Source: Thuidium tamariscinum
Lineage: Eukaryota > Streptophyta > Bryopsida > Hypnales > Thuidiaceae
NCBI GenBank assembly: GCA_947034885.2
Contig: OX344752.2
Span: forward strand, 16,864,001-16,928,000
Direction of reading: 5' to 3'
Length of the DNA stretch: 64,000 nucleotides
Position numbers and translations under genes: made by a program. The notes beneath the pieces are model-generated. The model saw only the letters and a program-made list of their open reading frames with translations, was not told the origin of the DNA and did no database searches. This document shows positions 29,158-42,975 of the stretch, piece by piece; the first letter of the stretch is position 1; every line of letters starts with the position of its first letter.

Positions 29158-29972
29158 TAATAGATTTGTAAATATTATGCACACCACTTCCAATTGCAAA
29201 GTTGGAGATAAAAACCATCATTGAATAAATCATCATGGTAACCTCTTAAAACTCCCTTGTGAAAATAGATGATAGAAATTGAAGAATTTCTATTTTGCAA
29301 AAGAATTGTATGGAAAAAATTATGGTATCTAGAATGTAGAATTTTGACCATTGGTTGCCATATCCTCCCATTTTTTTGTCTTTTATTGTGCAACAATAAA
29401 AGAATAAGGAAAATTAGAATAAGATAATAATATATGACAATAGCTTTCAAGCATAGAGATGGCAAGACGAGATGATAACAGGCATGTAGTCTTCTCCATG
29501 TAAGCGTAATACTGACTGAACTCACAGAACAGTTCCTAACTAATTGCCAAAAGAAGCTAACTTGGTACGCCCATCGGCTTGAAAATAAACTTCTGTTACG
29601 AACCTCCACACAAGCACCCTTGTACTGTACACTATTGTACTGGCTTTTCGGTGCTCCCCCACAAATGCCCAGGGAATGTGGAGGATCCGTGTGTCTAACT
29701 CTATCATTATTCGTTTTAAGTGAAATCCAATTGCCAGCCCAACATTCTAATAAAATACATTGAGGGATGAATAATCTACAGATCAACGTTGTATAAGTGA
29801 CAGCTGACTTCGTCAGATTATATGTACATTCTGTGTACAAGTAAAACCTTCAACAATTTTGAATAATTCTGCTGAAAGATTGTTCTACATGTCAAGTTAG
29901 AGATGCCTCCAGGATCTACTGCAATTGTGTGGGTACATCATGTTCAGGAGGTTGCCTTGTCGTCCGGTGTTC
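29158..29972 (-). other. 3-prime flank of the peptidase gene
   Basis: This lies immediately downstream of the AARE stop codon. An AATAAA polyadenylation-type signal occurs on the minus strand at 29382-29387, about 590 bp after the stop. A 221-codon open frame (29175-29840, minus) covers most of it, but its predicted product is compositionally odd and resembles nothing. I take it as untranslated region. Confidence 0.4.
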
Positions 29973-32900
29973 TTACTTGAACCTCTTGAGCCAGAGTCCA
30001 ATATTTAGGTATCCTTCAAACTGTGTTTGAGGTCTGCATTTGCATGAGGTCAAACTGTAAAGAGTCCAGCAGCACTATGTAGATCGACTAATAATGGTCA
30101 CGCTCTCATAAATCAGCCAAACATGTTAATAGGGGACAAACTGCATTGATATTTATTTCCATGAAACCAAATGAAGACTGATTGAGATGGAAAAATGTGG
30201 AAAAGGGTACCTTTCTAAAGAATGTTGATCTGGAACAACGATTATCTTAGCCTCCAGTCCTCTCGCTCGCAAGGCTTGTGCATACTGCAAGCAATGGGCA
30301 ATCGAATAGGATGAGAAAGAAAAAAGTTTAATTCTCTTGTTCTATCTATGAGTGACCAGTCTGAGATTTGAAAAGTGCTGAATTGACCCCGGTCCTGAGG
30401 CAAACCAATTGTAGACAACGATTACTGGAGTTTTGGAGCCTACCTGTATCCCATTAGGAATTGCAGGTACCCTTCGATCGTGGGCTCCCAGTACAAACAA
30501 AGTTGGCACTCTCACCTGCAGGGCTCTAGGAGATTGAGGACGCAACTACAAGGCTGAACTCGAAAATTTGCAGCATTGCCATTTCACACAACCATAACAA
30601 AGGCTTGCAGTCATTGCCACTTCCCCATTTATCTATTTGGTTTCATTGGAAGTTTCAGAGGAAAGAATTGGACCTTGGAAACGTGGGCTATGGGTGAACA
30701 TTGATAGAGAATACTGAGGTCATTTGCAGAAGGCGCTTCTGAATAGGCAGAAAGACCTTCTTTTCCAAAGGCTTCAGCAAAACACCAATCCGGTATATCG
30801 GCAGTGCCCACATTTGAGGCGAGATTGCATACAGGACTTCTTAAGATGCCTGTTCTGAATTTATCAGGTGCCTGCACACATAAATTCCACGATAAAGTTT
30901 TCATACTGCAAATAAGATATTTCATGTACAGAGCAAATACATCTCACAGAAACTTTCAGTCTTCAAACCTGTGAACTATACACAAATTCACCTCTCCACT
31001 GATACAACAAAGACTGAACATCGTAAGAATTCAAAACATCATTGCAAAGCGTAAGAACTAAAAACTTGTTTGCGATCACTGACCTGTCCTAACAGATGTG
31101 ACACCAAAAAGCCTCCATGGGAACCACCCATTAAAGAGATCTTGTTAGGATCGGCCCATCCATTCTTGATGACTTGATTCATTGCAGCAAGCACATCGCC
31201 CACATCCTAATGTGCTCATCATTTACAGTCAGAAACACTCATCTCCAATACGTCATAGTATCTAAAAGTCAGGAATTCGAAATAACGTCAGTTTCGTTAA
31301 TTTGGCGGAATTCTACAACTTTGGCACTGCCCAGGCCACTGAGCCTGAAAGTAAATCTATAATAGACCTAGATTTCAAGCTTAGTCCAGATGAATATCAC
31401 AATTTCTGGTATTAAGCATCACACCAATTTGAACAAATTCTAGACGTGCTATAATACATGACTTCTTAGACTTTTTTTAAGTTTGTATTATTTTGAAGAA
31501 AATATGTTTTTTTAGAAATTATCCATATGGTCAAATGATAAATATAATTTATTGACATCTACCAAATCAAATTAGAAGTACGTTGAAAAGGTACTATTTT
31601 TATTTTTATTTATTTAATTTTTAGTATGATAGGCTAGAGCCACTAAACTCTGAATTCATGAACATGATATTGTATATGATATTGTATGAATACAATTTTT
31701 TTTGGTTAAGTATATTCAAAGTAAAACTTTCTACACATATTGAATGTATTAACAAAGGAAAATTTTAGACCCTTGATTGATTTCTAATTTTTTAGGAAAG
31801 TATAGTGCACTTTTGTAAAATTCATCAACATTCTATATTAGATAATTTCCTTGAGAAAATGAATTTGAAAATGCTACTTAAAATTAGCACCTAGTAGAAG
31901 GGATTAATAAAGCTAACAATTTATCAAAAGTACAAACTACTAAGAGAATTTATAAATTAAAAAAATATATAATTTTTTTTAAATTGTTGATTTTGTAAAA
32001 TTGGCATGATTTTGAGTGCCAAAATTTTTGACATTCATCTATTGAGAACTAGAATTGGTATAGTTTTTGCTTTAGGTTGTTTGCCTTGAAAAGTGCTATT
32101 AAAATCATGAAATTTTGTTAGTTTTGTGAGATTGACATCAAAAGACTTAGGTTGATTCAAATACTACTAAGAATTTTTCTTTATAGTTTGTGTAGAGATC
32201 TATTTTACATAGAGACACCTTTGTATCATTCATAGAAAAACATTTTTTTTAAATCATTAACAATCTAAAAGTTCTCAAAAAAATTGATTTGAATGAAAAT
32301 CCATATTTTAATCAACAATACAAGCATTGCATCAATCTTCTCAAGGATGTAAGTTAGGTAACCCAAAAGTGCTACTACTCATTACTATGCTTGATTACTA
32401 ATATTAGATCAATTGTTTAAATTTTTTATTTTCTTATTGGCAAGTGAAAGGAGGTTTCAATACACAAAAAATACAACATTTGGATAATGGGTGTTTTATG
32501 CAAAAGTTAGGAAGGAACAAAGTTTGATTCTAAAAGCATTTCTTCCAAATAGGTTCATAACTAATTTTGGTACAGATGGTGGTTTAAGGCCAGTGGCACT
32601 TTTGGATTACCTACCTTACTCTTTATTCTAAATCTCTAATGAAGTGCAAGTTTAACTTTACAAAATGCTACTCTTCTATGCTTGAGCCATAAGTACCAAC
32701 AATATATTAAACATATGTTAAAATTCACTATATATGATCTCACAAAGAGACCAAAGGAGTAAGATTGCAATTTGAAACCTCCACTTGACTCATTTAAGGC
32801 AAACTAGGATATCATACCTGCCGACCAATTTTTCCAGGAAGGGACTGTAGAGCTTCCTCTCCAAACCCGACTGATCCCCTGCTCCAATCAAAAATTCAAA

Positions 32901-35900
32901 TGTTAATCTCAGTATTTCAATTTTGTTCTCATCCGTAACTTGAGAGGACAAAGGAAAGTTAATGAGATCCACAAAGCTCCAATTCTGCTAGGAGAAATAA
33001 TAGTCCACGGCACCAAAGCACCTATAATTCACATGGAGAAGGCTGAATCCTAATGCTGAGAGGAACGCTGCCGTCTTGGAGAAGCTTGGTTGGGCTATAG
33101 AATGTGGTCCTCCATGTAAAATCACCAAAAGTGGAGGAAGACTGTAATGTGCCCCATTTTCGCGTCTGCTGCAGTGGGCCTTTTTAATGGAGGTCTTCCT
33201 TCGAGAAACGAAAATGGCCTCAAATGGCTGCTTTGCACCTGTAAACTCAATGAAAATTTTCAGAAGCATCACTTTACACTCCAATCCTAGTTGGTAGGAT
33301 TAAGGAGGTCTGAGTGGATCAAAGCAAAATCAGAATATAGCGAGGGTGCGCAGAACTCAAAATGAAAAAAACTGAAGCAGACTCAAGAAAAAGAAGAAAC
33401 GTGGGGCCCCAGACTGATCAAGCCAACATAAGCTTCCAGATTACCGTCTGGTAAAGTACTATTGGATTCCGCAAGTGGAACAGGAATCTGGATAATTTTG
33501 TAGATCATTTCCTTCAATGATGTCCGGACCTGCAATTCAAATGAGACAAGTCATGCACGCTGCCGTAAGCAGACATAGGGCGTGCAGATTCAGGAATATC
33601 TTTAGTATAATCAATTCTCCAGCCATTGATTCATGTAAAACAGCAAGCAAACATATTTATCGCTTGTAATATAGTCATGAAGAAAATTTGAATGAATCAT
33701 CACAAGTTCACAACCCGGCACACTGAGTCAATTTGTATGCACGACGCGGTTCTCAAGTAAATGATCTAATCACGAGCCAATATTTTTCAATAATATTTTA
33801 CAGTAAGTGGTACTTGAGCGTACCCTTCACGTTCTAAAACATGCTACTCTCAACACAAATTATTAGTTTCATTTCCTGGGTGTCATATTACGGGGAACAC
33901 ACCACGTTCGTCAAGAATACAACTTCAAAGTGGACACTTCAATGGTACGAACCTTCTCCGTGACTTTTAGGGATGGAACACTGATGTTGATCCAGCTCCA
34001 GTTTTTGTATGTCTCGACTTGCCGACCAAGCATCAAGTTGTCCGGTTCATTCACAGAGCTTGCAACTGCAAAATCATCATCCCCGTGAAATACAAGAATT
34101 TAAGGTCCTCAATTCGTCAATTACAGTCAAGGGGTTCCGCAAACCTTGTACATGACTTCTTCAGTTGCAGAATGCAGAACAGTCAAAGATGTTGGAAAAA
34201 TATCACACCACCAAATTCAAGGATTAACACAATACAACAGTCTCCAATACGATATCCATGAATAACCATGAATTGCAGTCTCATAAATGAAATTTGCTAG
34301 TAGCAAGCTGCGACTAGATCTCTTACATGATGCAAAATTTAACACCTCAGGTTACGAGAAATAATTACCCGCTAATAAGGAGCTAGATTGCAATCCAAGC
34401 AGTTTCCAGGAAGATAATGAATTGGTGGGGCTGACCCTTGAAACATCCCCACTGTACCACAAATTGACAAAATTAGAAGGAATCATATACTCAAAGTCAT
34501 CAAATTTCACAATTTGTCATTTCTGAGGATTGATAAGCAACAATTTCGGTATGATTAGACAATTGAAATCGTCAGTCTCACATCAATGTGCTCCGCTGTG
34601 CGGCTGCGGAAACTGAAGTAGAAATCAAAGCTTACATGAAAACCTTGTTTAGAACCCACTCTTGATCAATGATAAGAATTCCACTGACCTTTCAATGTCA
34701 ACAGCAAGAATAACCTCTTGGCTCCGCCATATTGAAGACATTAACATTATAGAGCTGTCGGCCAACCATGGGTTGGCAATAAGATTCGTACAGTACAGGC
34801 CAGGGAATTTATCGTTGTCCGCATGTTGCACGACTTTAACCTGAACCAGTTTTGGCACAATACGATTAAATGCTGGAATGACGAAAAAACTTAAGAAGTT
34901 CAATACAATGCATGCAGTACAATCAAGAAAAGACCAGATTCTGGATTCAGTCCATCGCGAGTATTGCTACAATACTAACAGCACCATATCAGGTAACAAG
35001 GTATCACTCATCTTGACCGAAGACTTTAACGTATCTGAAAATGCTGAGAGCCGGAGACATTAAACCGAAGACAACGTGGTACGAAACAAGCAATAAAACG
35101 GATCTCCCCGAAGGTTCCCTGAACCTTTTAGGCACCTGACTCTCACCAAATGAAGGGCCATCCCTAGCTATTGACAGTCTAGAAACGTCGGACAAGAAAA
35201 TTCATAAATTTGGAATGACCGAAACTGTACTAGGTCGAAAACTGTACCACGTCTTTGATCTCCATGGGCGTACTCAAACCCCCATCAACTGGCCAGCTTA
35301 TCGAATGCAGCGAGCTCGTCGCAGTGTGTACCCCACTGCTAACAGCTGCTTGGCTAGACAAGAACACTAGTAGCTTTCCATTTGGACTGGAAAAATCAAA
35401 CAGAAATGTCAGGTAAGTACGAATTTCTCTGCGTGCTTCAAAGGCGGATTTTTATCCTCCTGGTACAACATTTGCCTCCTAGCACTATATAATTACAAAA
35501 TCTAACATCCTGACTTGAGAATTCTTTTCAAAATTGTCCAGGACCGATACTTCTGGAAGCCCTAAATATCGTGTTTAAGTTTGGATACTCAACATTTTGG
35601 ATGCCTAAATACAACCACTTTAAACACATTACAGGAAATGTCTGGAAGGGGGATTTTGGAGATCGGAATGACCTAAAACGAGGAAATAGTGCGCTGCTTA
35701 TGCCTTCAGTAAGCTTGACAGCTCTTGGAGCAGGAAGCGAAAGTTCTCTGGACCCCATGGTTAATATAACATTCATGGTTAATAAGCAGAAAGAAGCTGA
35801 ATAGCAATCCATCAAATGCAAAAGAAAGATCACTTCTAGCCAAGAAAGATTAAATGCGAAATTTTGAATTCAGAAAACGCGGTAAGATTCTCCCATATTC

Positions 35901-37940
35901 GCTTCCACAAATCTGATAAATAGCATGTGCTCTTCTCAAGATAGTGCATACCTGTCGTGAACTGGAGCCTCGACTGCGTAAAGAAAGCAGGGCTTGTTGT
36001 GACAGTACACCATTCCAAGCTTTCTTGGGGTGTTAAAATTAGAGGAGAAGCAAGACCAACCGACAAACACTAGTGTTTTCTCTACTCTTGTCTGTGCGAG
36101 ATTGAGAGTGGGAGCTGTCACTCGTGGAGCCCATACAACTTGACCGACACTTACGTCTTCAGGAATGCCTTTAACAATCTGCACAACTCCACTGAGAACT
36201 ACGATAAAATCAGAAGTTCAGAACAGTATGAAGACTTTCTCGATAAAAGATTTCATGTCGATCTTGGTGGAAATAAAGACCACAGTCAATAAAATAGTCA
36301 TAAAATTCTCATTGCGTCAATTCCAACTCTGTTCATTCATCGTATTCAGTCATTTAAGGATATTCCATTGTACTATTTGTCTGACCTTTGATTTTTGTAA
36401 AAAGACTAGGGTCCCGTGCACTCGCGTGCAGTACAATTCACTACTTAAGTATTCTGATACAGATTCTAAAGAGCATATTGTTCCGCGCACCTTTCCACAT
36501 TGACTACAAAAAGGACAGGTCTTCTCTTTCCTGTGTAGGTCTCTCCCCAATCTTCCATCCATTCCCCTTGCCCTTCCCATTCTCCAGCTCCAAGAATATC
36601 AGTGTTGCTTTGATCCGACGATTTATCACTTTGGCCAAACATCGGTCTTGGCTTATCAGATTCCTCAGCTACATACGCTATGCATTCCTCATCTTGACTC
36701 CATGAAACACCTTCGAACCTGTTTGTAAGTTCTCTAAAGGTTGAGCTCAAAAGCAGAGACCTCCTTTGATACAGAACCGAGTACAATTCGATTGGACATG
36801 ATGGAAGCCAGGAGTTGAGACGGATGATCACTCTAACTTATGTTTGGATAAAGCATTAGACAATTGAAAGTTATGAAGTAAACAAATGTACCACTCATCT
36901 GCATACACGGAGCCATGCACCGACACGGGCACGAGCATTTCCTTCAAAAGTTGTCCTTGACCCCAAATCTCAAGCTTGGCCTTGCTAGTTCTTTTCTTGT
37001 CATCGTTGTTACGAACTATCAATAATCTCGTCCCCGTCGGAGAAGGAACGACTAGAGAAGCCCCCGTGAGCTCAAATGGGAATGGTGCCCAACGGCAGAG
37101 TGTGGAATTTGTCACTGACACGTCTGGAATGAAAACAGTTGACATGAATGTGCGTCTCGAATTGGCAGAAAGATTAACCTGGCTCATCTCCACCATCACG
37201 TCAAAGCCACCATCTCCTGAGCATAATTCGATAGCAGAGATAAGTTTTACAATAAGATCAGTACTGTAGTCTGAACCCTCATATTCGTTAAAATGGAGGA
37301 TTTCAGTGAAATTGGCGTCGTAACAATCGACTCACAGTAACCTCAGATCTACACCGGTACTAGTATTAAAAATTCTGGGTACGTGAACGTCATAATTCTG
37401 GCGCTCTGGAACACGCCATTCTAATGAATATGACCATCTCAATGACACAGCGAACACAACGTAATTGCGAATGGAAACTGAAGGTGGAAACAGAGAAGCA
37501 GTAAATCCACTCGAGAAATTCCGATTAGTAAGTCTGTGCAACATGACGTGCATTCACGGCAAACAGTACTGAACATTAAAATCAGAGGTAGAAATATATC
37601 ACTCCAGAGAAACCTCTGCAGCCTGTAAATTCTTGTTAAAAGTCTACATGTGAACAAACAAATGGTAAAGAATCGGGGGCCCGCAGCACTAAACGTTTTC
37701 GAGCTTCGTACCTCTCCATGAAGAACTGGTCCAAGCCTTGTCAATACTTGGAATCGAAAGAAAGGCTTCCAACAATGTAGCTTCGTTGACGTCAGCCGAA
37801 CCCGTCTTGCCACTTGCATCGAGAGGCCGGCTCATAACTGCTTCCGATGCAGGATCCATTCGCACACTCACGTCAAATAATATTCCCTCTTCCTCCGAAA
37901 TCTTGAAATGCGCGGTGCTTGAATCGAATACATCAGACAT
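29973..37940 (-). CDS. AARE: Acylamino-acid-releasing enzyme (oxoprolyl-type peptidase, S9 family), 17 coding exons
   Basis: Coding exons on the minus strand: 37940-37712, 37216-36892, 36718-36491, 36191-35952, 35747-35673, 35386-35248, 34840-34689, 34451-34369, 34065-33953, 33529-33445, 33238-33022, 32878-32818, 31206-31084, 30871-30674, 30515-30444, 30284-30211, 30033-29973. All introns are GT-AG and phases agree, giving 824 codons (the Arabidopsis enzyme is about 764). The enzyme removes N-acylated residues from peptides and can clear oxidised proteins. Residues about 80-540 match the beta-propeller (WAPFPFELTGASLVVPSPTG, PGLYCTNLIANPWL). The rest is the alpha/beta hydrolase: HGGPH at 598-602, nucleophile Ser678 in GGSHGG, Asp769 in GAHDRRVP, His801 in PDQHSL. 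The first exon's acceptor is at 37993, so at least one untranslated exon lies upstream. The start at 37940 is the first in-frame ATG after that acceptor; another, MDPASEAVM, lies 23 codons further in and is possible. Confidence 0.95.
31207..32817 (-). other. 1.6-kb repeat-filled intron of AARE
   Basis: The intron between exons ending GRQ and beginning DVGDV is 1611 bp; most other introns of the gene are below about 600 bp. It is much more AT-rich than the rest of the gene and contains the G-family MITE at 32349-32620. It appears to have grown by transposon insertion while both splice sites stayed intact. Confidence 0.75.
32349..32620. mobile_element. MITE family G, copy 2, in an AARE intron
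   Basis: Matches the 18373-18652 copy throughout: GTAAGTTAGGTAACCCAAAA at one tip, TTGGCAAGTGAAAG, ATTTGGATA, TATGCAAAAGTTA, ACAGATGG, and TTTTGGATTACCTACCTTAC at the other tip. It is about 272 bp and more decayed than copy 1. Because its tips contain GTAAG-type strings, it could supply cryptic splice sites. Confidence 0.7.
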
Positions 37941-40350
37941 TAATGTCAGGTGATGAGGACCTCTCCTTTGACAATCCAAGCGGGGAACGGAACCTGTAAA
38001 CCAAATTATTTGCAACGACGAAATTCTCTCCACTCTTCAAGAACTCGAATAATAAATAACGCGCTGTTCACTCAGCAATGATATTGCCTGCTGGACAAGA
38101 ACAGTGTCCTCAGTGTGCCTGAAATTCCTTTATTGCTAATATGTCATTGGCTCAATACCCCCCAGCAGGTAACGGGTAAGCTGAGAACTTCCAGAGCTAA
38201 ACGACAGCAAAACACTCAAGCGAAACTGCTGCATCATGACTTTAAAAAACTTGCTAAATACTGCTGGTTCTCGTAGACATGTTACAAAATCACGATAATA
38301 CTGAAAAGCTGTCAGCACTTAGAAACAGGGCTAGCTCACTTTCGACAGAAATGATGTTAAATTCAAAAGTTTGAGTCTAACAAACAAACATGTGATGCAG
38401 AAGGTGCCGAAGGCAATGTTCTAACGCCTGACAACGGCAGGAAAGTTTTTCATGTAAGCTCGCATGTATGTACGAAGTAGATTCTATTGTAAATATTCTC
38501 AAAAGATTATAGGACGCTGTCGCATGCAGAAAATGACTGGAGCACTCTATTAGACGTTACCCGTTCACTTCTTCAGTAGGAAACTTCAGGTTCACAACAT
38601 ATCACTGAAGCATTGCACCGAACTAATTCTTCAAGATACCTGGCCTGCTCAAAAAAGAAAATCAATTCTTCGAACCAACCGTTGAGAAAGGTGTCTACAA
38701 GATCAACAGCGAACCAAAACTTAAGGAATAAGCAGTCAATCCTATATTCATGCCTGCGTATTCTAACTCCTGTAGTGACAAAAAGAATCTCTCATAGCAT
38801 TATGCCGGCAATCGTAGAAGTGTAGTCGCCACGTAATTCATTTGAGTCTCCGCCCTAATGATATTGCTGCCTTCTATTGCAAACAAAAGACTGCACTGGC
38901 GATGCAAGATAATTAATTGCTACTCTGACGACTGCATTAAAGAGTTTTATGGTCTTGAAGCATGGAACAAGTACGATCAAGAGAAGTTCGTCATACAAAG
39001 CCTTGCAATCTAGAGCAGATCATCGCAGCACCATGACGCCTTATCAATGACTGGCTCTAGAGTCTAAACATGGATTCAGAGTAACGGCCCACGAATCGCA
39101 ATCCTGCCGTATCGCACGAGCAATGGAGACCGGGTAATTTGCACCAATCTATGTGTCGTACGAGAAGCGTAAACAGGAAGCCAGAATCAGCTTTTGCCCC
39201 AAATCTCACCCGGTTCTTCCCAGCAATTTATTGCTTATTTTGTATGCAGCGCTGTAAATGAGACGTCAAAGTGCACATGTATCCAGCGGATTCTTTCTCT
39301 GGCGTTAATAATACGCAACTCTACAATTCAGTGTTTGAAAATGCACACATGAAGTTCACGCAAGTCAAGGAGTTTCGCTTGCTGGATTCATTAGAAGGAA
39401 TTCAACCTTGACACGGTCCATTCTACCGATCAAACTCGTTCTTGGGTGAAAAAATTCTAAATACTGCGCTCACAACTCACCACCAAACGAGCTTCGAACC
39501 AGATTGAAAGGTAATATGTACAAAATTTACAGGTAGTGCTGCCGAAGCTGGGATTTTAACTTTCTTGATGAAACGAAAAGAACGCAAGTTCTTCGAAAAT
39601 AAGTGTGTATTAGCGACGCTCATGAGTATGTTCAAGCAGTCGTTTCGCGACAGTGTGCAACTTATAGAGGTCAGCAGAAGGGAAATGCAGGACAGAACCA
39701 GGTGCTAGTAACTACCTTGTTCCTCAAGAAGGACGTGCTGGCGGAAGGGGCGGTGAGACGCAATTGCGATCAAAACTGATAGCGTGAAGGAAGAATAATC
39801 CCCCGAGAATATCAATCCCCGAGAACCTCGAAGCTCGAACTTGAGGCGAAAGCAGCTTGAGACTAATTCCCGCTACGGAACGGAATGCTTCTACTCGAAT
39901 AAGAATCGAATACCGTCCACACTCTATTCTGTAACCAAAGCTATCATCAGCCTCCACGCGGCTGGGAGGTCAAAGATGAGGCGAGAGCTTCAAGAAAAGC
40001 TCAGCAAGACAGTTATGAGGTTGCAAATAAAATATAGGCGTACACCCAATCGTCGTCGCTCTGCCACTACTGCAACTGCAGCCGCTCCGTGCGTACCACA
40101 ATGATGAAAGGACTGCAGGCCTAAAAATACCGCAGATTGTTTCCTGGATAAATGGGAGGCAAAGCCGGCGACGATTGGTCAAATAATCCCTGACGAATCT
40201 CAGTACCTTCCAGGAATAAATTAGCAGCAGGTACGCCAAACGGTGATGGATTGCCCTACCCGGAGCCAGGTAAGCGCCACCAAGGCGCCTCACACTTCGT
40301 GACGACGCTGACGACGGTGATCCTCAAACCTGCGACGCCATCTTGCCACT
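37941..40350 (-). promoter_or_regulatory. AARE upstream region with likely 5-prime UTR exon
   Basis: The coding exon begins at an acceptor (TTTACAG before 37993), so transcription starts further upstream. A good donor, GAACAAG then GTAGTT, lies at about 39712-39717 and could end an untranslated first exon. In the matching phase a TGA precedes the junction with no ATG after it, consistent with translation starting in the next exon. This is inference without transcript data. No other gene is recognised here. Confidence 0.35.
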
Positions 40351-41500
40351 ACCATCTGCACGAGATCATCGACTTGTACCCAAATTACGAACGCCTTCAA
40401 CAGAGGAATGCAATTAAACAGAACTCTCCGCAGAACCTTCGTTGATGCTCTATTTCTTCCACCTGCATTCCGTCGTTTCCCTACCATCCTGCGCTTGGCT
40501 CTACTCTACCAATGCTCAGATTGTCGGATTTCTTTTTTTTCCGCCAGCTTTTGACTTCCCGATTGTACCAAGCTGCCTGTGCCAATTGCAACAGTTTGTG
40601 CCGGTCGGCGGTGCACCTGTTCTCATCTCCGCGCTCCACGTCTCCGCCTCCAGCTTCTAATTCCAATTTGCCACACCATGATGTCTTGTCCCCGGTCTCG
40701 TCACTCTCGTCCCTGTTCATTTGTACGTCGATCGCTCAGCTTCGCACGCAACACACCGATGTGCCGGTTTGTCCTTTCTTTTTTTCACCTCATTGCGCGG
40801 ATCGGAGTCATTGCCTACACTACGCCGGCCATGCTGCCGGCCGGCCCAGCCAGGCCTGTAGTAATAAGCAGCGCAGCGCGGCCTGGGCCTATCCCTCTTT
40901 TCCAATCACACATGCCGCATGCAGGCAACCGACCCCCCGCACGATCTACATGGATGGCCTCATCAGTCCGTCGTCTTCTCCGATTTCCCCTCGCCTTTCC
41001 ACTTCCATTTTCCCCCCATTTTCAGTTCCCCTTTCAAATTCACTCAGGCCCGCCTCCGTCTTTTCTCCCGCCGGCTCGTCTCACCCAAGGTCTCAATCTA
41101 CCGCAGCCCCATGCCTACGTCACCTTTTTTTCATCCATCGCTGCCGCCCATTGTTACTGGACGGACGGACGACTGCAATGAACGATTGACGGACTCTACT
41201 TTCGTCCATTTGCTCCAGTCGTTTCCTCACTGTAGGAGACACCACCCACGGCAGTTCGTTAGAATGCCACTGGCTGCATGTTCGTCTCGTTAAGTGTGCC
41301 AAGCGGAAAGACTGCCATTTCATTCGGTAGTCCGGACTCCTGAGGATGAGACGGCTGGTGGTGGGTCATCATTGATAATAACCGCCTGCGGAATCTCAAT
41401 GAGCCAGGACCACTGGAATAGAAAGCTTGCAACCCATTTCCGATCACTTAACCCATTAATAAGGACTGCTCGACCATTTCTGGTCGATTTTAGGACTTTT
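40351..41500. other. GC-rich, pyrimidine-biased region
   Basis: Strong C and T bias on the plus strand keeps several frames open at once, the longest 40512-41189 (225 codons). The predicted products are Ser/Pro-rich and resemble nothing, and two plus-strand frames overlap over 600 bp. It is more likely promoter or leader DNA, perhaps for AARE, than a coding gene. Confidence 0.4.
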
Positions 41501-42032
41501 TGTCTCCTGTAATTAGTTAGTTGAACATTTGATTTCAAAAAACTTAGAGAAGATCGCATTGAAAGTGTCTTCATACGCTTCCAACAAAACCAATTTCAAG
41601 AGAATGTATGCAACAACGAATGAGTTGTGCTTGTCCAAACTTGAAATGGCTTGGCCTTTCTATTGGAATTTTCAATGAGAAATGCTTATTCAATGTTGAG
41701 GACAACTATGTATATGTGTGAAGGAAATATTCCAAAGGTTTTTGGTCAATTTCTAGACCATATATTCAAAATTACACCCAATTGTAGCAAACCCTATGTA
41801 GCACTAGTGTCAAAGGGTGTTTACAACACATCAATTTTTGAAAAGTAATTACAAAGATGTGAACCATTGAATCACTTTCATTTTTTGTGTGGTTCAAGGA
41901 CCTACCCCACGGAACTTATTTATTCAATCTAATCTAAAATTACATCTTTTGAACGGGCACAAAATGGCACTTTTTCAGAATTGTACATAGAAACTATGAT
42001 CGCCCCTTGAATTGACCACGGACATTAATGAT
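41501..42032. other. AT-rich intergenic DNA
   Basis: No gene is recognised. A 65-codon plus-strand frame at 41651 resembles nothing. Confidence 0.4.
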
Positions 42033-42623
42033 TTAACCCCTAAATGCCCAAGGTGCCAAAATTTGGTGTTTGCAAAACTTTGAAGTTAGTTAAAACCTAT
42101 CCAGGTGGCTATTTTCAATGGTTCATATTTTCAAAAAGTTCTTTTTGAAGTCTAGTTTCAATGTCGAAAATCTAATTTGGAAATTTGTAGTCTTGAGATC
42201 TCTTGAAAATGAGCCTCACATACACTAGATCTTGGAGAAGAAACCACGTTTTAAATTCATTTATAAAAATTGTAGAATAGATTTTGAGAAGCCATAAATT
42301 GATTGGGATTATGCATGTTAGGCCCTTTAATCTCGTATTCTTTTGGTCACCAACTTTTCAAATTTGACTTGCAAAAAGAGGATAGAAAGACTTCACATTA
42401 CTTTTGTAGTTTTAACACCCTCATGGTCAAATGATATAATCTTTCACTCCATAAGTGATATTGTTGTATTTTTTTTCCTATGAGATTTCTAACATGTCTA
42501 GTTTGAATTTGTCTAGTTACAATTTTATTTTAAATGATACAACTTATCAAAATGTTGGCATTTTGTTTGATTTAGAGCAAATTCTAAGAAGCTCAAAATA
42601 GGCCTTAGGCATTTAGGGGTTAA
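42033..42623 (-). mobile_element. Family D TTAA element, copy 2
   Basis: Ends are TTAACCCCTAAATGCCCAAG at 42033 and, reading in from 42623, TTAACCCCTAAATGCCTAAG: 19 of 20 positions agree. Length is 591 bp. It is the reverse of the 5526-6109 copy. It is the cleaner of the two and gives the best view of the D inverted repeat. Confidence 0.85.
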
Positions 42624-42689
42624 GGAATTCAACATAGCTCCCAGTTGAGTTAGGTGGAGGGGAAATTTTTCCTCTATTTAGAAATAGAT

Positions 42690-42975
42690 GTAAGATAGAT
42701 TTAGAATTTTTCCATATTTTTCAGCTGAAAAACAAAATTACTAAGAATTTTTGTTATCAGATTTTTTGAAACCTATTATTGACATATAGGTATGTCTAAT
42801 TCCAATTATAGGCTACTTAGAAAATGCAAAGGAAATCAACAACTCATAATGTATCATAATGGGTCGGTTTCTCCCACCTCCTATGCTTGGAAAATAGAAG
42901 AGTATAGACTTTGGAAATGGAAGTTGATTGGAAAGGGGTTGACTATCTTGTATAAAAGATAAATGAAAAACTTCC
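42690..42975 (-). repeat. Dispersed repeat I, copy 2
   Basis: Reverse-orientation match of 1630-1860. Shared landmarks include TAGGTATGTCTAA, ATGCATTAT/ATGTATCATAATG, CCTATGCT, TATAGACTTTG and GGAAAGGGGTTG. Confidence 0.6.

Noticed and set aside
29175-29840. 221-codon minus-strand open frame
   Set aside because: It lies just after the AARE stop codon, its product has no recognisable domain, and its end overlaps the H element. Most likely 3-prime untranslated sequence.
40512-41189. 225-codon plus-strand open frame
   Set aside because: It overlaps another long plus-strand frame (40579-41181), is Ser/Pro-rich because of C/T bias, and resembles no protein.
41448-41510. TTAACCC start resembling the TTAA families
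   Set aside because: The following bases match none of families A to D, and no right end was found.
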